Below are positions 1 through 7,828 of a stretch of 64,000 nucleotides of DNA, in pieces. The position numbers were made by a program, and so were the translations under genes. The notes under the pieces are model-generated. The model was not told the origin of the DNA. It did no database searches and was given only the letters and a program-made list of their open reading frames with translations. The DNA is from Acidobacteria bacterium UBA2990 (GTDB lineage: Bacteria > Acidobacteriota > Vicinamibacteria > Vicinamibacterales > UBA8438). The stretch spans positions 64,294 through 128,293 of the forward strand of contig DEAE01000001.1 of the NCBI GenBank assembly GCA_002347025.1, given 5' to 3'. Numbering within the stretch: the first letter of the stretch is position 1; each line of letters opens with the position of its first letter.

Positions 1-29
1 TCGTCGCCATCGTCGCCATCGTCGTCATC
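1..29. repeat. Trinucleotide microsatellite inside the TonB receptor gene
   Basis: The plus strand reads as repeated TCG/TCC/CAT-like triplets (two near-identical 9-base units, then GTCGTCATC). On the coding minus strand it encodes an in-frame acidic stretch of Asp with two Gly. It probably lies in an extracellular loop and might bind cations, but that is inference. The repeat may continue beyond the window. Confidence 0.6.
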
Positions 30-1331
30 ACCGGCTCCTTGGCAGAGGGTGTTACTGGGAGCAGAATTAGGTAGAGAGTCGTCATCGCAGATGCCGAACT
101 CTGCTTCGTCTCCGTTCAGCGTTCGTCGGTCGAGGTCCCGGTAGTAACCGGTGACTTGGAGGGACCATACCGGCGAGGCCTCAAAGCTATAGCGGCCCTG
201 CAGAAAACCGAGCCTGTTTTTGGTATTGTCAGGATGTGTGAACACGCCCCTACGGTCGATGTCCAACAACTCAATAGGGGCGGGCCCATTGCCGTTCAGG
301 CTGCTGTCTGCTACGGTTAGAGTAAGGCCAGCATCAATGCGCTCTTGGCGATAGCCGATGTCGGCTACCATTTGACCCACTTGGGACGGGGACTCATTCC
401 GCCACCCTGCCTCTTTGAATACGGAACTACCGAGGTAGAGAGCCCACGGACCGCGGTTGGTGCCATATTCGACGGTGCCTGTGAAACGTCCAAATGACCC
501 ACCTGAGCCTTCGCCGCGAAAACCGTTGAATTCAAAACCGTTCTTGAGGCGTAAGGCCAGTGCTCCTCCGAGCGCGTTGAGTCCATAGATAGGATCAGCT
601 CCGGCGCTCAGCTGGACCTGACTGACGGCGAATTGGGGCATGAGGTCGAACTGTACCGTGTCGCCGAATGGCTCATTAATGCGCACACCGTTTTGGTAGA
701 CGGCAACACCTTGAGGCAGTCCTAACAAGGGAGAGGCCGTGAACCCTCTGAAACGGAGTGTTGGTTGAAAAGGGTTGCTCGTTGCACCTTCGAGGGAGAC
801 CGAGCCGAGCCGCGCATTGAGGCTGTCAGCCATTGAGGGAGCCCCTCGATTCTGCAATTCATCCCATCCGATGATAGACACGGTGGCAGGGATACGGTCT
901 CGGTCGATCTCTGTACCCAGCAGCGGAGTTACCCCAATGACCTCTACTTGTTGGGTCAATTGAGCCACACTGACCTGTATGTCGAGGGTGTTGGATTCAC
1001 CAAGGTCTACCCGAATGTCCTCTCGTCGTTCATTTTCAAAACCGATGAGACTGAAGGTCAGGTTGTACACCCCAGGAGTGAGAGTGGGGAACTCGTAAGT
1101 ACCGGTGGAATTGGTTACGACGACTTCCGGTGAAGCTAGCACGGGTGAATCGGCTACTACAGTGACTCCAGGAACCACGCCCCCTTGAGGATCAATAACA
1201 CTCCCTCTCAGGGCGCCAGTTTGAGCTTGACCGGTGCTGCTCATAGGACAGAGCAGTAAGCAGAACACTGTCAGGCTAAATCGAGCTGTTAAGTGAGAAA
1301 TTCTCGCGATAAAGGAATTGAGACAAGTCAT
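1..1331 (-). CDS. TonB-dependent receptor, N-terminal part (truncated by window edge)
   Basis: About 443 residues are visible, read leftwards from an ATG at 1331-1329; the frame stays open to base 1. A signal peptide comes first (hydrophobic run near residues 19-29, ending around GQAQ). A carboxypeptidase-regulatory-like beta-sandwich follows at about residues 38-115 (GALRGSVIDPQGG, then TYEFPTLTPGVYNLTF). A plug domain follows, with ATVSIIGWDELQNRGA, then RFRGF, GVAVYQNGVRINEPFGDT and DPIYGLNALGGAL, which are typical TonB plug motifs. The barrel then begins. The role is probably energised uptake of a ligand across the outer membrane; the substrate cannot be read. The visible end carries an acidic Asp/Gly run encoded by a GTC/GCC-type microsatellite. 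The divergent neighbour is far (the 1491-1931 gene is on the same strand), so operon membership is unclear. Confidence 0.88.
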   Translation of the reverse strand, partial: MTCLNSFIARISHLTARFSLTVFCLLLCPMSSTGQAQTGALRGSVIDPQGGVVPGVTVVADSPVLASPEVVVTNSTGTYEFPTLTPGVYNLTFSLIGFENERREDIRVDLGESNTLDIQVSVAQLTQQVEVIGVTPLLGTEIDRDRIPATVSIIGWDELQNRGAPSMADSLNARLGSVSLEGATSNPFQPTLRFRGFTASPLLGLPQGVAVYQNGVRINEPFGDTVQFDLMPQFAVSQVQLSAGADPIYGLNALGGALALRLKNGFEFNGFRGEGSGGSFGRFTGTVEYGTNRGPWALYLGSSVFKEAGWRNESPSQVGQMVADIGYRQERIDAGLTLTVADSSLNGNGPAPIELLDIDRRGVFTHPDNTKNRLGFLQGRYSFEASPVWSLQVTGYYRDLDRRTLNGDEAEFGICDDDSLPNSAPSNTLCQGAGDDDDGDDGD

Positions 1332-1490
1332 TCTAGAGATCTACCTGCTTGATTTGGGTCAGTCTTACATGAGGCTCTGTATTCTGAGGAAATTATAATC
1401 AAGCAAACACATTTGTTTTGCCGTTCCGAGAACAGGGAATATCTAATTATAGTTTCGGAGATCGAGAGCTCTCGGCGCTCTCTGTCTGTG

Positions 1491-1931
1491 TCACGAGGAA
1501 ATTTCCTTGGCGATCATCATGTCGGTTGCCTTGACAAGCGCCGTAGCTTCATCCCCTCGTTTGAGCTGCAGTTCGTCCAGAGCGTCTCGGGTAATGACTG
1601 CAGTTAAGACTTGCTCTCCGATACGTAGGCGTACCTGGGCGATGAGGGTCTCACGCCGCACTTCTTCGATGACTCCCCGGAGGCGGTTGCGCCCGCTGAC
1701 GAGGGCCAAGATTCCACCGCCCCGATTCCGCCTGCTCGCTCTTTCGGGTGGAGGAGTTGTTTGCGCCAGTAGTCTCTGTACTTCGAGGTTGGGGATACGA
1801 TGATGTCCTCCGCCAGTGAGAGTTGTTCGAATGACCCCCTTATAGATCCATTGCTTGATGGTCGAGTAAGTGACACCTAGTTGCTCAGCGGCTTGTCGCA
1901 CGGTCAACAAGGACATTTCTCCCTCATTCAA
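1491..1931 (-). CDS. HTH-TOBE (Mop) molybdate-responsive transcriptional regulator
   Basis: 146 residues. An excisionase/MerR-type helix-turn-helix occupies about residues 9-55 (LTVRQAAEQLGVTYSTIKQW, then HHRIP). A TOBE/Mop-type molybdate-binding fold follows at about 75-140 (NRLRGVIEEVRRETL, then RIGEQVLTAVITRDALDEL). This is a short ModE-like architecture: the HTH binds DNA and the single Mop domain senses oxyanion, probably as an oligomer. It is divergent from modABC with an 80-base AT-rich gap, so it most likely controls modABC and itself. The neighbouring ModC lacks the usual C-terminal TOBE domain, so this protein holds the only Mop domain seen at the locus. Confidence 0.85.
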   Translation of the reverse strand: MNEGEMSLLTVRQAAEQLGVTYSTIKQWIYKGVIRTTLTGGGHHRIPNLEVQRLLAQTTPPPERASRRNRGGGILALVSGRNRLRGVIEEVRRETLIAQVRLRIGEQVLTAVITRDALDELQLKRGDEATALVKATDMMIAKEISS

Positions 1932-2011
1932 AAAATTTTTTTAATCAAGATCAGGTTTAAATCGGTCTTTATCGTTTTTAAAATCGATTAAAATCATACT
2001 AAATTATCTAT
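1932..2011. promoter_or_regulatory. Divergent mod promoter region with repeated AAATCGRT motifs
   Basis: The gap between the regulator and modA is strikingly AT-rich. It contains a perfect 8-base palindrome AATCGATT at 1982-1989 and a related AAATCGGT at about 1959-1966, roughly 23 bases apart, plus several TTTTAA/TTAAAA runs. Such paired elements in a regulator-transporter gap are candidate operators for the HTH-TOBE protein. No clear -35/-10 pair was assigned because the AT-richness gives many weak matches. Confidence 0.45.
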
Positions 2012-2791
2012 ATGTATATCCGTTTTATCTCGATCTTGGTAGCCTCGCTGGCTGGGGCTTGTGCGCCCTTAGAAAGAGCGGACAGTGTTGAAGACCGTTT
2101 GCGCGTGTCTGCTGCTGTCAGCTTGAGCGAACCGCTTGAAAAGCTTGCGGCATCTTTCCAGCGAGACACAGGCACCCTGGTAGAAGTGAATTTGGGTGGT
2201 TCGAGCACGCTCTCGGCCCAGCTCCTTGCGGGCGCTGCGGTGGATCTATTCATAAGCGCTGATCAGCTGCAGATGGACCGTGTGATAGCTGCAGAGTTGA
2301 TTGACGTCACGACGATGGTTTCGCTCGTGTCCAACCAACTTGTGTTTGTTGTCCCAACTGATCACTCGATTGATGAGATGGTGCCTTCTATGCTGCGTGC
2401 ACCGGAGTTTGGTCGTATTGCAATGGGTGATCCGGCGGGGGTTCCCGCCGGGGTATATGCTCGCAGGTATCTCAAATCGACTGGACTATGGGGTGTTGTG
2501 GCCGACCGAATGGTGCCGGCTCGGAGTGTCCGTGCGGCTTTGGCAATCGTCGAGATTGGCGCTGTGGATGCAGGCATTGTCTATCGGACAGATGCCAGGG
2601 TGTCGTCTGGTATTAAAGTGGTGTTTGAGGTGCCAGTTCAGGAGGGTCCAGCCATTGTTTACCCGGCAGCTGTGCTGACAGAGGCTCCTAATTCGATCGC
2701 CGCGAAACGGTTACTTGGGTATCTTCAGGGTTCGTTAGCCAAGGCTGTATTTGAGAAGGCTGGTTTTATCGTTCCCAGAATTCGTACTTGA
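2012..2791 (+). CDS. modA: Molybdate ABC transporter substrate-binding protein
   Basis: 259 residues. A short hydrophobic leader ends at Cys17 (SLAGAC), a weak lipobox, so it is probably a lipoprotein or secreted protein. The mature part matches ModA: LRVSAAVSLSEPLEKLAASF, then VNLGGSSTLSAQLLAGAAVDLFISAD, and later RSVRAALAIVEIGAVDAGIVY. These segments line the oxyanion pocket in the family. It captures molybdate (possibly tungstate) for ModB/ModC. It is the first gene of modABC, 55 bases before the preferred modB start. Local users of molybdenum include the sulfite dehydrogenase at 15180-16409. Confidence 0.92.
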   Translation: MYIRFISILVASLAGACAPLERADSVEDRLRVSAAVSLSEPLEKLAASFQRDTGTLVEVNLGGSSTLSAQLLAGAAVDLFISADQLQMDRVIAAELIDVTTMVSLVSNQLVFVVPTDHSIDEMVPSMLRAPEFGRIAMGDPAGVPAGVYARRYLKSTGLWGVVADRMVPARSVRAALAIVEIGAVDAGIVYRTDARVSSGIKVVFEVPVQEGPAIVYPAAVLTEAPNSIAAKRLLGYLQGSLAKAVFEKAGFIVPRIRT

Positions 2792-2846
2792 TCATTGGCT
2801 TGAGGATGGATTGACAGAATAGTTGTTTTCTTCATCGGGTCGTTCA

Positions 2847-3497
2847 ATGAATGATATTGCGCAAGTCGCTTTTTTTACCGTAGGAATGGCCACGCTGGCG
2901 ACATTGGTTGTGCTGCCTCTGGGGGTCGCCTTGGCTTGGGTGCTGGCTCGGAAACAATTCCCTGGGCGGGCCGTACTCGAAACGTTGATATCACTCCCGC
3001 TTGTGTTGCCGCCTGTTGCCACTGGTTTACTCTTGATCGCCATACTGGGACGGCGTGGACCGCTCGGCTGGTTCCTTGCGCAGATGGGGGTCGAGGTGAT
3101 GTTTACGTGGCTGGCGGTGGTGGTGGCTATGTCAGTTATGGCATTGCCGCTTTTGGTGCGGTCAGCACGATCGGGATTTGAGCAGGTAGACCGGCGTTAC
3201 GAGCAAATTGCGGCGACACTGGGTGCAGGGCCGGTTCGAGTGTTTCTGACCATCAGTCTGCCGTTGGCCCGACGGGGTTTACTGGCTGGAGCATTGCTCG
3301 GCTTTTCACGGGCTCTTGGTGAGTTTGGCGCGACCATTATGGTTGCTGGGTCACTTCCTAGTACACGCACAATTGCTGTCGCGATTTATACCTATACTGA
3401 AACTGGGCAGCAAGCAGCAGCCGGGCTTCTATTGGTAGTGTCAGCCACAATTGCTTTTGGCGCATTGATGTTGTCGAACCGTCTGGCGGCCACCTGA
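2847..3497 (+). CDS. modB: Molybdate ABC transporter permease
   Basis: Integral membrane permease with about five hydrophobic segments. The cytoplasmic EAA-type loop that docks with the ATPase is visible (EQIAATLGAGPVRVFLTISLP), followed by GALLGFSRALGEFGAT, characteristic of ModB/CysT-type permeases. A TTG at 2823 could extend the N-terminus by eight residues. The ATG at 2847 (MNDIAQVAFF) is preferred because it starts just before the first membrane helix, as in the family; neither start has a strong ribosome-binding site. It lies between modA and modC in one operon. Confidence 0.92.
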   Translation: MNDIAQVAFFTVGMATLATLVVLPLGVALAWVLARKQFPGRAVLETLISLPLVLPPVATGLLLIAILGRRGPLGWFLAQMGVEVMFTWLAVVVAMSVMALPLLVRSARSGFEQVDRRYEQIAATLGAGPVRVFLTISLPLARRGLLAGALLGFSRALGEFGATIMVAGSLPSTRTIAVAIYTYTETGQQAAAGLLLVVSATIAFGALMLSNRLAAT

Positions 3498-3539
3498 GCT
3501 TCTTTACGCTGATTCAACCCAAGTGGTAGAACTGACTCT

Positions 3540-4208
3540 ATGGCAGTGCCCATCATCCTCGATTTCACGTTGCAGCAAGGCGATTTCACACTGCAACTTC
3601 AGGAACGAATTGAAGCTCAGGTTGTTGTGTTGTTTGGCCCATCTGGTGCCGGAAAGACCAGTGTGCTTGAAGCGGTTGCCGGGCTCAGGAAGCCTCAATG
3701 TGGAGTTATTAAAATCGGAGACACCACCCTCTTTGACTCTAACCGCGAGGTTGACTTGCCATCAAGCGGTCGCCATGTCGGTTACGTTCCGCAGGATTTG
3801 GTGCTGTTCCCGCACCTTAATGTCAAAGGTAACATCCTCTACGGCGTTGGCTCTGGAAGTGGTCAGGAGATTGACCAGGTGGTGGGATTACTCGAGCTCG
3901 GCGATGTACTCGACAGGGATATAGAGGCACTCTCTGGCGGCGAACGTCAGCGCGTTGCACTAGCTCGTGCCTTGATGGTGTCTCCGGCCGTGCTGTTGCT
4001 GGATGAGCCCTTGACGGCGCTCGACGCCGACTTGCGATCTCGAATTTTACCTTATCTGGAGCGCATTCGGGATGAACTGGCGACGCCTATGGTCTATGTC
4101 TCTCATGACCCATCAGAGATTCGAGCACTGGCTGATGCTGTGATCGTTCTAGCAGCAGGCAGGGCTGTCCGGTCAGGACCGGACCTGGACTTAATCACCC
4201 CTGCTTGA
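3540..4208 (+). CDS. modC: Molybdate ABC transporter ATPase lacking the C-terminal TOBE domain
   Basis: 222 residues. Walker A is GPSGAGKT (33-40), the Q-loop is near 85, the signature LSGGE is at 131-135, Walker B is VLLLDEPLTALD from 151, and the switch His lies in VSHDP. The ATPase domain is complete and close to ModC/CysA types. Full-length ModC proteins are usually about 350 residues and end in a TOBE/Mop domain; this one stops after the ATPase domain. The Mop domain appears instead in the divergent regulator at 1491-1931. It energises molybdate uptake with ModA and ModB. Confidence 0.92.
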   Translation: MAVPIILDFTLQQGDFTLQLQERIEAQVVVLFGPSGAGKTSVLEAVAGLRKPQCGVIKIGDTTLFDSNREVDLPSSGRHVGYVPQDLVLFPHLNVKGNILYGVGSGSGQEIDQVVGLLELGDVLDRDIEALSGGERQRVALARALMVSPAVLLLDEPLTALDADLRSRILPYLERIRDELATPMVYVSHDPSEIRALADAVIVLAAGRAVRSGPDLDLITPA

Positions 4209-4335
4209 TTATGAGTACGGCATCGTGCCCAGCTAGAGCTGTTTGGGCCTAGGTTTGGTAGGGACACGTTTCGCTACCAAGCAGAACACCTCGTTGTTGA
4301 CAAGCCAACTAATCGGTTGATCGAATCGGCCATGC

Positions 4336-5100
4336 CTAGAGAAGTGCACGGACTCCGAGATAGAGAACGGAAGGGGCGAGAAGGCACCCAACTCCTGTAT
4401 AGAAGGTTGCGGTCATTGCGCCGTAAGGCACCAATTTTGGATCAGTCGCAGCAAGGCCGCCTGCCACTCCACTTGTCGTTCCCATAAGCCCACCATAGAT
4501 CAGGGCTGAGTGCGGATTATTTAGGCCTATCTTGGGAGCAATAAAGGGTGTTCCGATCATTACAAGAACAGACTTCGTGAGGCCGGCAGCGACACTCAAT
4601 GCGATGACATCACTGCCAGCACCGAGGGCCGTTCCTGTTACTGGGCCCACGATGTAGGTTGCTGCTCCAGCGCCGATTGTGGTGACTGCAATGGGATCAG
4701 TGTACCCAAATGATATGGCGACGATCCCGCCAATCAAGAACGACACGAACACCCCGATGACAATGGAAACTGCTCCAACGAAGCCAGCTTGTTTCAGAGC
4801 TTTAATGTCAGCACCAAATGCAGTGGCGACAATCGCAAAATCTCGAAACATGGCACCTCCGAGAGTGCCGACCCCGGCGAAGAATGAAATGTCAGCGAGT
4901 CCTCTATTTCCGCCGGTTACTAGCCCTCCATACCATGCCAGGACTAAACCCAGTGCGATCGCGATAGCTGACCCATGAACTTGACCTCGGGTCAATCGTG
5001 CGGAGATCAAATAGGACAACCAAACGAGTGTTCCGACAAATAGGAAGGCCGTGACTAACTCATTGGTCGACAAAACTCGTTGTATGGAGTCAAGTATCAT
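4336..5100 (-). CDS. madM: Malonate carrier subunit MadM
   Basis: 254 residues, polytopic membrane protein with about eight hydrophobic segments. The glycine-rich stretches TTIGAGAATYIVGPVTG and ALIYGGLMGTTSGVAGGL, the length and the partner gene fit MadM, the large subunit of the two-protein MadLM malonate:Na+ symporter. Its ATG overlaps the end of madL by 4 bases (ATGA), indicating translational coupling. No malonate decarboxylase genes are seen nearby, so the imported acid would be used by enzymes encoded elsewhere. Confidence 0.85.
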   Translation of the reverse strand: MILDSIQRVLSTNELVTAFLFVGTLVWLSYLISARLTRGQVHGSAIAIALGLVLAWYGGLVTGGNRGLADISFFAGVGTLGGAMFRDFAIVATAFGADIKALKQAGFVGAVSIVIGVFVSFLIGGIVAISFGYTDPIAVTTIGAGAATYIVGPVTGTALGAGSDVIALSVAAGLTKSVLVMIGTPFIAPKIGLNNPHSALIYGGLMGTTSGVAGGLAATDPKLVPYGAMTATFYTGVGCLLAPSVLYLGVRALL

Positions 5101-5462
5101 TGGTGTTCACCTTTCCCGAAGCGCGCCAGGACAGGAATCAAGGCGAAACTCGCCGCTACCGCAGCAACGCCGGCTACGATTGCCATCCACCCTCCAGATA
5201 AGGCGGAGAACACGTTTTGTCTGGCTGCCATTGCAACGACAATGGGAATGTACATTGCGCTCCAGAAACCGATACCTTTTTCTGTGATGGGGGTAAGCTT
5301 TAGTTTTCGTGAATCGAGATTCGACAGTACTAGCAAGAGGAGCATGGCAATACCAACTCCTCCGACGTTGGATTGAACGCCCATCACTTCGCCAAGAAGG
5401 TCGCCAACCAAAACACCTGTCAGCATGCAAAAAGATAACAACGCGACTCCGTAGATCACCAC
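5097..5462 (-). CDS. madL: Malonate carrier subunit MadL
   Basis: 121 residues with about four membrane segments, beginning at a GTG (5462-5460) preceded by a GGAG ribosome-binding site 8 bases away on the minus strand. Length, hydrophobic pattern and 4-base overlap with madM match MadL, the small subunit of the malonate transporter. It is first in a two-gene operon that diverges from the MatC-type carrier at 5747, across a gap of about 280 bases that must hold both promoters. Confidence 0.83.
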   Translation of the reverse strand: MVIYGVALLSFCMLTGVLVGDLLGEVMGVQSNVGGVGIAMLLLLVLSNLDSRKLKLTPITEKGIGFWSAMYIPIVVAMAARQNVFSALSGGWMAIVAGVAAVAASFALIPVLARFGKGEHQ

Positions 5463-5746
5463 ATCCGTTCTCCTTGTCTCTGGCGGAAACAGCTCAAGTG
5501 TTTTAGAACATTCTGACGAAAGTTGGCACTAGCCCTGTCTTGAATTTGCGGTCAGACGGTACCCCATCTAGCGGATTCAGACAACGATGGTCTGTTAGGA
5601 ATCTCCGACGGTTTCAGAGTCATGTGTGGGTATTATCTCGGATTGACCCGTAAAGAGGATGACTTGGACTATGGGTTGACTACAACAGGTCCTTTCTGTC
5701 TCTAAATCCTAGTTCTTGTTTGGTACCACCGGTATACTCCAGTCAC

Positions 5747-7027
5747 ATGGATGCTGCAACACTATCTCTTGGTGCGCTGTTGGTTGCCATCGTCACCAGT
5801 TGCACAATTCGGTTACACGTTGGGGTCCTTGCGATCTCGCTTGCCTGGATTGTTGGTGTGTATGCTGCAGGCATGAGTCCGCGGGAGGTTATGGCAGGGT
5901 TTCCTGCGCGTCTTTTCCTAACGCTTGCAGGGGTCACCCTCCTGTTTTCGCAAGCCCAGGCTAATGGGACACTCGATCTTATCGCTCACAGGGCGGTTCG
6001 CCTCTGTAAGGGCAATGTTGGTGTGATGCCGATGATGTTTTTTGCTTTGTCGTTCCTGCTATCGTCGATCGGCACTGGCAGTATTGCGTCTACCGCATTG
6101 ATGGCTCCGCTGGGAATGGCCGTTGCGGGCCAGGTTCGGATTCCGGCATTTTTGATGGCAATTATGATTGGGAATGGTGGAAATGCTGGTGCACTGTCCC
6201 CGATTGCACCTGCCGGTGTCATTGTGAACGGTGTGATGGATGATATTGGGTTGGGCGGCTATCAGGCGCTCACCTATCTCAACAATATGTTGGCACAAAC
6301 CGTGATTGTCTTCGCCGCTTATCTCCTGTTTGGTGGTTGGCGGTTGCTCGGTCGGCATTACGAAGGAGCCCTGGTGATGCCGACCAGTGGAGGCGAGTCT
6401 CAGGCATTAGGGAAGTTTGCATCGAAGCATTGGTTGACGGTTGGAGTTATTGGGACGCTTTTGACTGGTGTTGTTTTTTTGAATATCGACGTTGGGCTTG
6501 GTGCGTTTGCTGGTGCGATCGTATTAGCGCTGCTTAAGGCTGCCGACGAGTCTCAAGCAATTGAGCTCATGCCGTGGCGGGTGATTATGATGGTGTGTGG
6601 CGTGACTGTCCTGATCTCCGTCCTCGATGAAGCAGGCGGTCTCGCTTTGTTTACCCAACTGCTCGCCGGCATATCAACGGCTGACACGGTTACCGCTATA
6701 ATGGCGTTCACTACAGGTTTCATTTCCATTTACAGCAGTACTTCAGGGGTTGTTCTGCCTGCTTTTCTGCCGACTGTGCCTGACCTCGCGCAGCAACTTG
6801 GTGGTGTTAATCCTCTTGCCATTGCTTCGTCGATGAATATTGGGGCACATCTGGTTGATGTGTCAGCGTTGTCGACACTCGGAGCGCTGTGTATGGCAGC
6901 GGCTCCAAAGCACGAAGACAGTCGAAGGTTGTTCAATAATCTGATGATTTGGGGCTTGTCGATGACGGTCGTTGGTGGTGCTATTTGTTGGTTGCTCTTT
7001 ACTGTCTTAGGGGTTGGCCTTGGTTAG
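5747..7027 (+). CDS. MatC-type dicarboxylate/malonate carrier (SLC13-like superfamily)
   Basis: About 426 residues, about ten membrane segments. The N-terminal region (ALLVAIVTSCTIRLHVGVLAI) and GSIASTALMAPLGMAVAG, then GNGGNAGALSPIAPAGVIVNG, resemble the C4-dicarboxylate/malonate carriers of the MatC family. The start is taken at ATG 5747; a TTG at 5720 would add nine residues. It diverges from madLM, so two unrelated dicarboxylate (probably malonate) uptake systems share one promoter gap. The exact substrate is inferred from family and context only. Confidence 0.78.
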   Translation: MDAATLSLGALLVAIVTSCTIRLHVGVLAISLAWIVGVYAAGMSPREVMAGFPARLFLTLAGVTLLFSQAQANGTLDLIAHRAVRLCKGNVGVMPMMFFALSFLLSSIGTGSIASTALMAPLGMAVAGQVRIPAFLMAIMIGNGGNAGALSPIAPAGVIVNGVMDDIGLGGYQALTYLNNMLAQTVIVFAAYLLFGGWRLLGRHYEGALVMPTSGGESQALGKFASKHWLTVGVIGTLLTGVVFLNIDVGLGAFAGAIVLALLKAADESQAIELMPWRVIMMVCGVTVLISVLDEAGGLALFTQLLAGISTADTVTAIMAFTTGFISIYSSTSGVVLPAFLPTVPDLAQQLGGVNPLAIASSMNIGAHLVDVSALSTLGALCMAAAPKHEDSRRLFNNLMIWGLSMTVVGGAICWLLFTVLGVGLG

Positions 7028-7348
7028 GGCCGGTTGTTCATCATCTAACGATTCGTGCTTTTAGGAAATTAGGTCAAGTAGCGAAGGCCATACTTGGGAA
7101 TGTTGGCTCGGGTCTCTGGCAGGTGGGGCCGATGTTTAGCTGCCGGGATTTTCACCCGTTGAGAAAGTTGCTGCTGGCCGGCGGCGGGTAGGTCGGCTTG
7201 AGGCTTTGACCGTCTTTGCACTGTTTCCATTCGAGATCTGGTGGTAGGTCCACAGGAGTGGTACCGGTTTAGGGTAAAAACCAGTCCGGTGTTGTTCCAG
7301 AGCATGACAACCGACCACCTGAGCCGTGTCTCGAGTGCGCTCCTAAGC
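7028..7348. other. Intergenic stretch, no supported gene
   Basis: Short plus-strand reading frames exist, including one GTG start at 7241 that is in frame with the SixA-like gene and could extend it, but there is no recognisable domain before MFVYLVHHG at 7349. No tRNA, terminator or riboswitch was recognised. Confidence 0.4.
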
Positions 7349-7798
7349 ATGTTTGTGTATCTGGTGCATCATGGGGATTCGTTGGGCCCGAATGCTGATC
7401 CTCAGCGGCCATTGTCAAGTCTTGGCCATCGACAGGTTGAAGTCCTCTCACGCCAGGCGGCGGCTCTTTCTGTCTGCCCAGCGGTCATTTGGCATAGTGG
7501 AAAGCTTCGTGCCCGGCAGACGGCACAAATCTATTGGAGAGCCTGTAACCCCGTTGCTGAGTTCTCGGCTACCCGGTGGATGCAGCCGGACGACCCTCCC
7601 CTCCTAGCTGATTTGCTTCAGGTCGAAACTCGAGATGTCATGCTGGTTGGTCACATTCCTCACTTGGAACGGTTGCGTCTCCGGCTACTCCAAGAATCGG
7701 CCTCGCAATGTTTTCCGTCCCATGGCGCAGTCGCGCTCGAAAGGCTTTCGACCGGATGGACTGAATGTTGGCGACTGGAACTACCATCATCTGCTTGA
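7349..7798 (+). CDS. SixA-like histidine phosphatase with altered RHG motif
   Basis: About 149 residues. It resembles SixA phosphohistidine phosphatases of the histidine phosphatase superfamily: N-terminal VYLVHHGDS, PLSSLGHRQVEVL, SGKLRARQTAQIYW, and a distal DVMLVGHIPHLERL that holds the second catalytic His. The normal Arg-His-Gly at the N-terminus is His-His-Gly, so the catalytic His is kept but the phosphate-binding Arg is replaced. The ATG at 7349 places this motif four residues in, as in the family; alternative starts at 7304 and 7241 exist and none has a strong ribosome-binding site. Convergent with the decarboxylase at 7829. Confidence 0.75.
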   Translation: MFVYLVHHGDSLGPNADPQRPLSSLGHRQVEVLSRQAAALSVCPAVIWHSGKLRARQTAQIYWRACNPVAEFSATRWMQPDDPPLLADLLQVETRDVMLVGHIPHLERLRLRLLQESASQCFPSHGAVALERLSTGWTECWRLELPSSA

Positions 7799-7828
7799 CG
7801 CCGGAGGAGGGCGTGTTTGCCGATCAGG

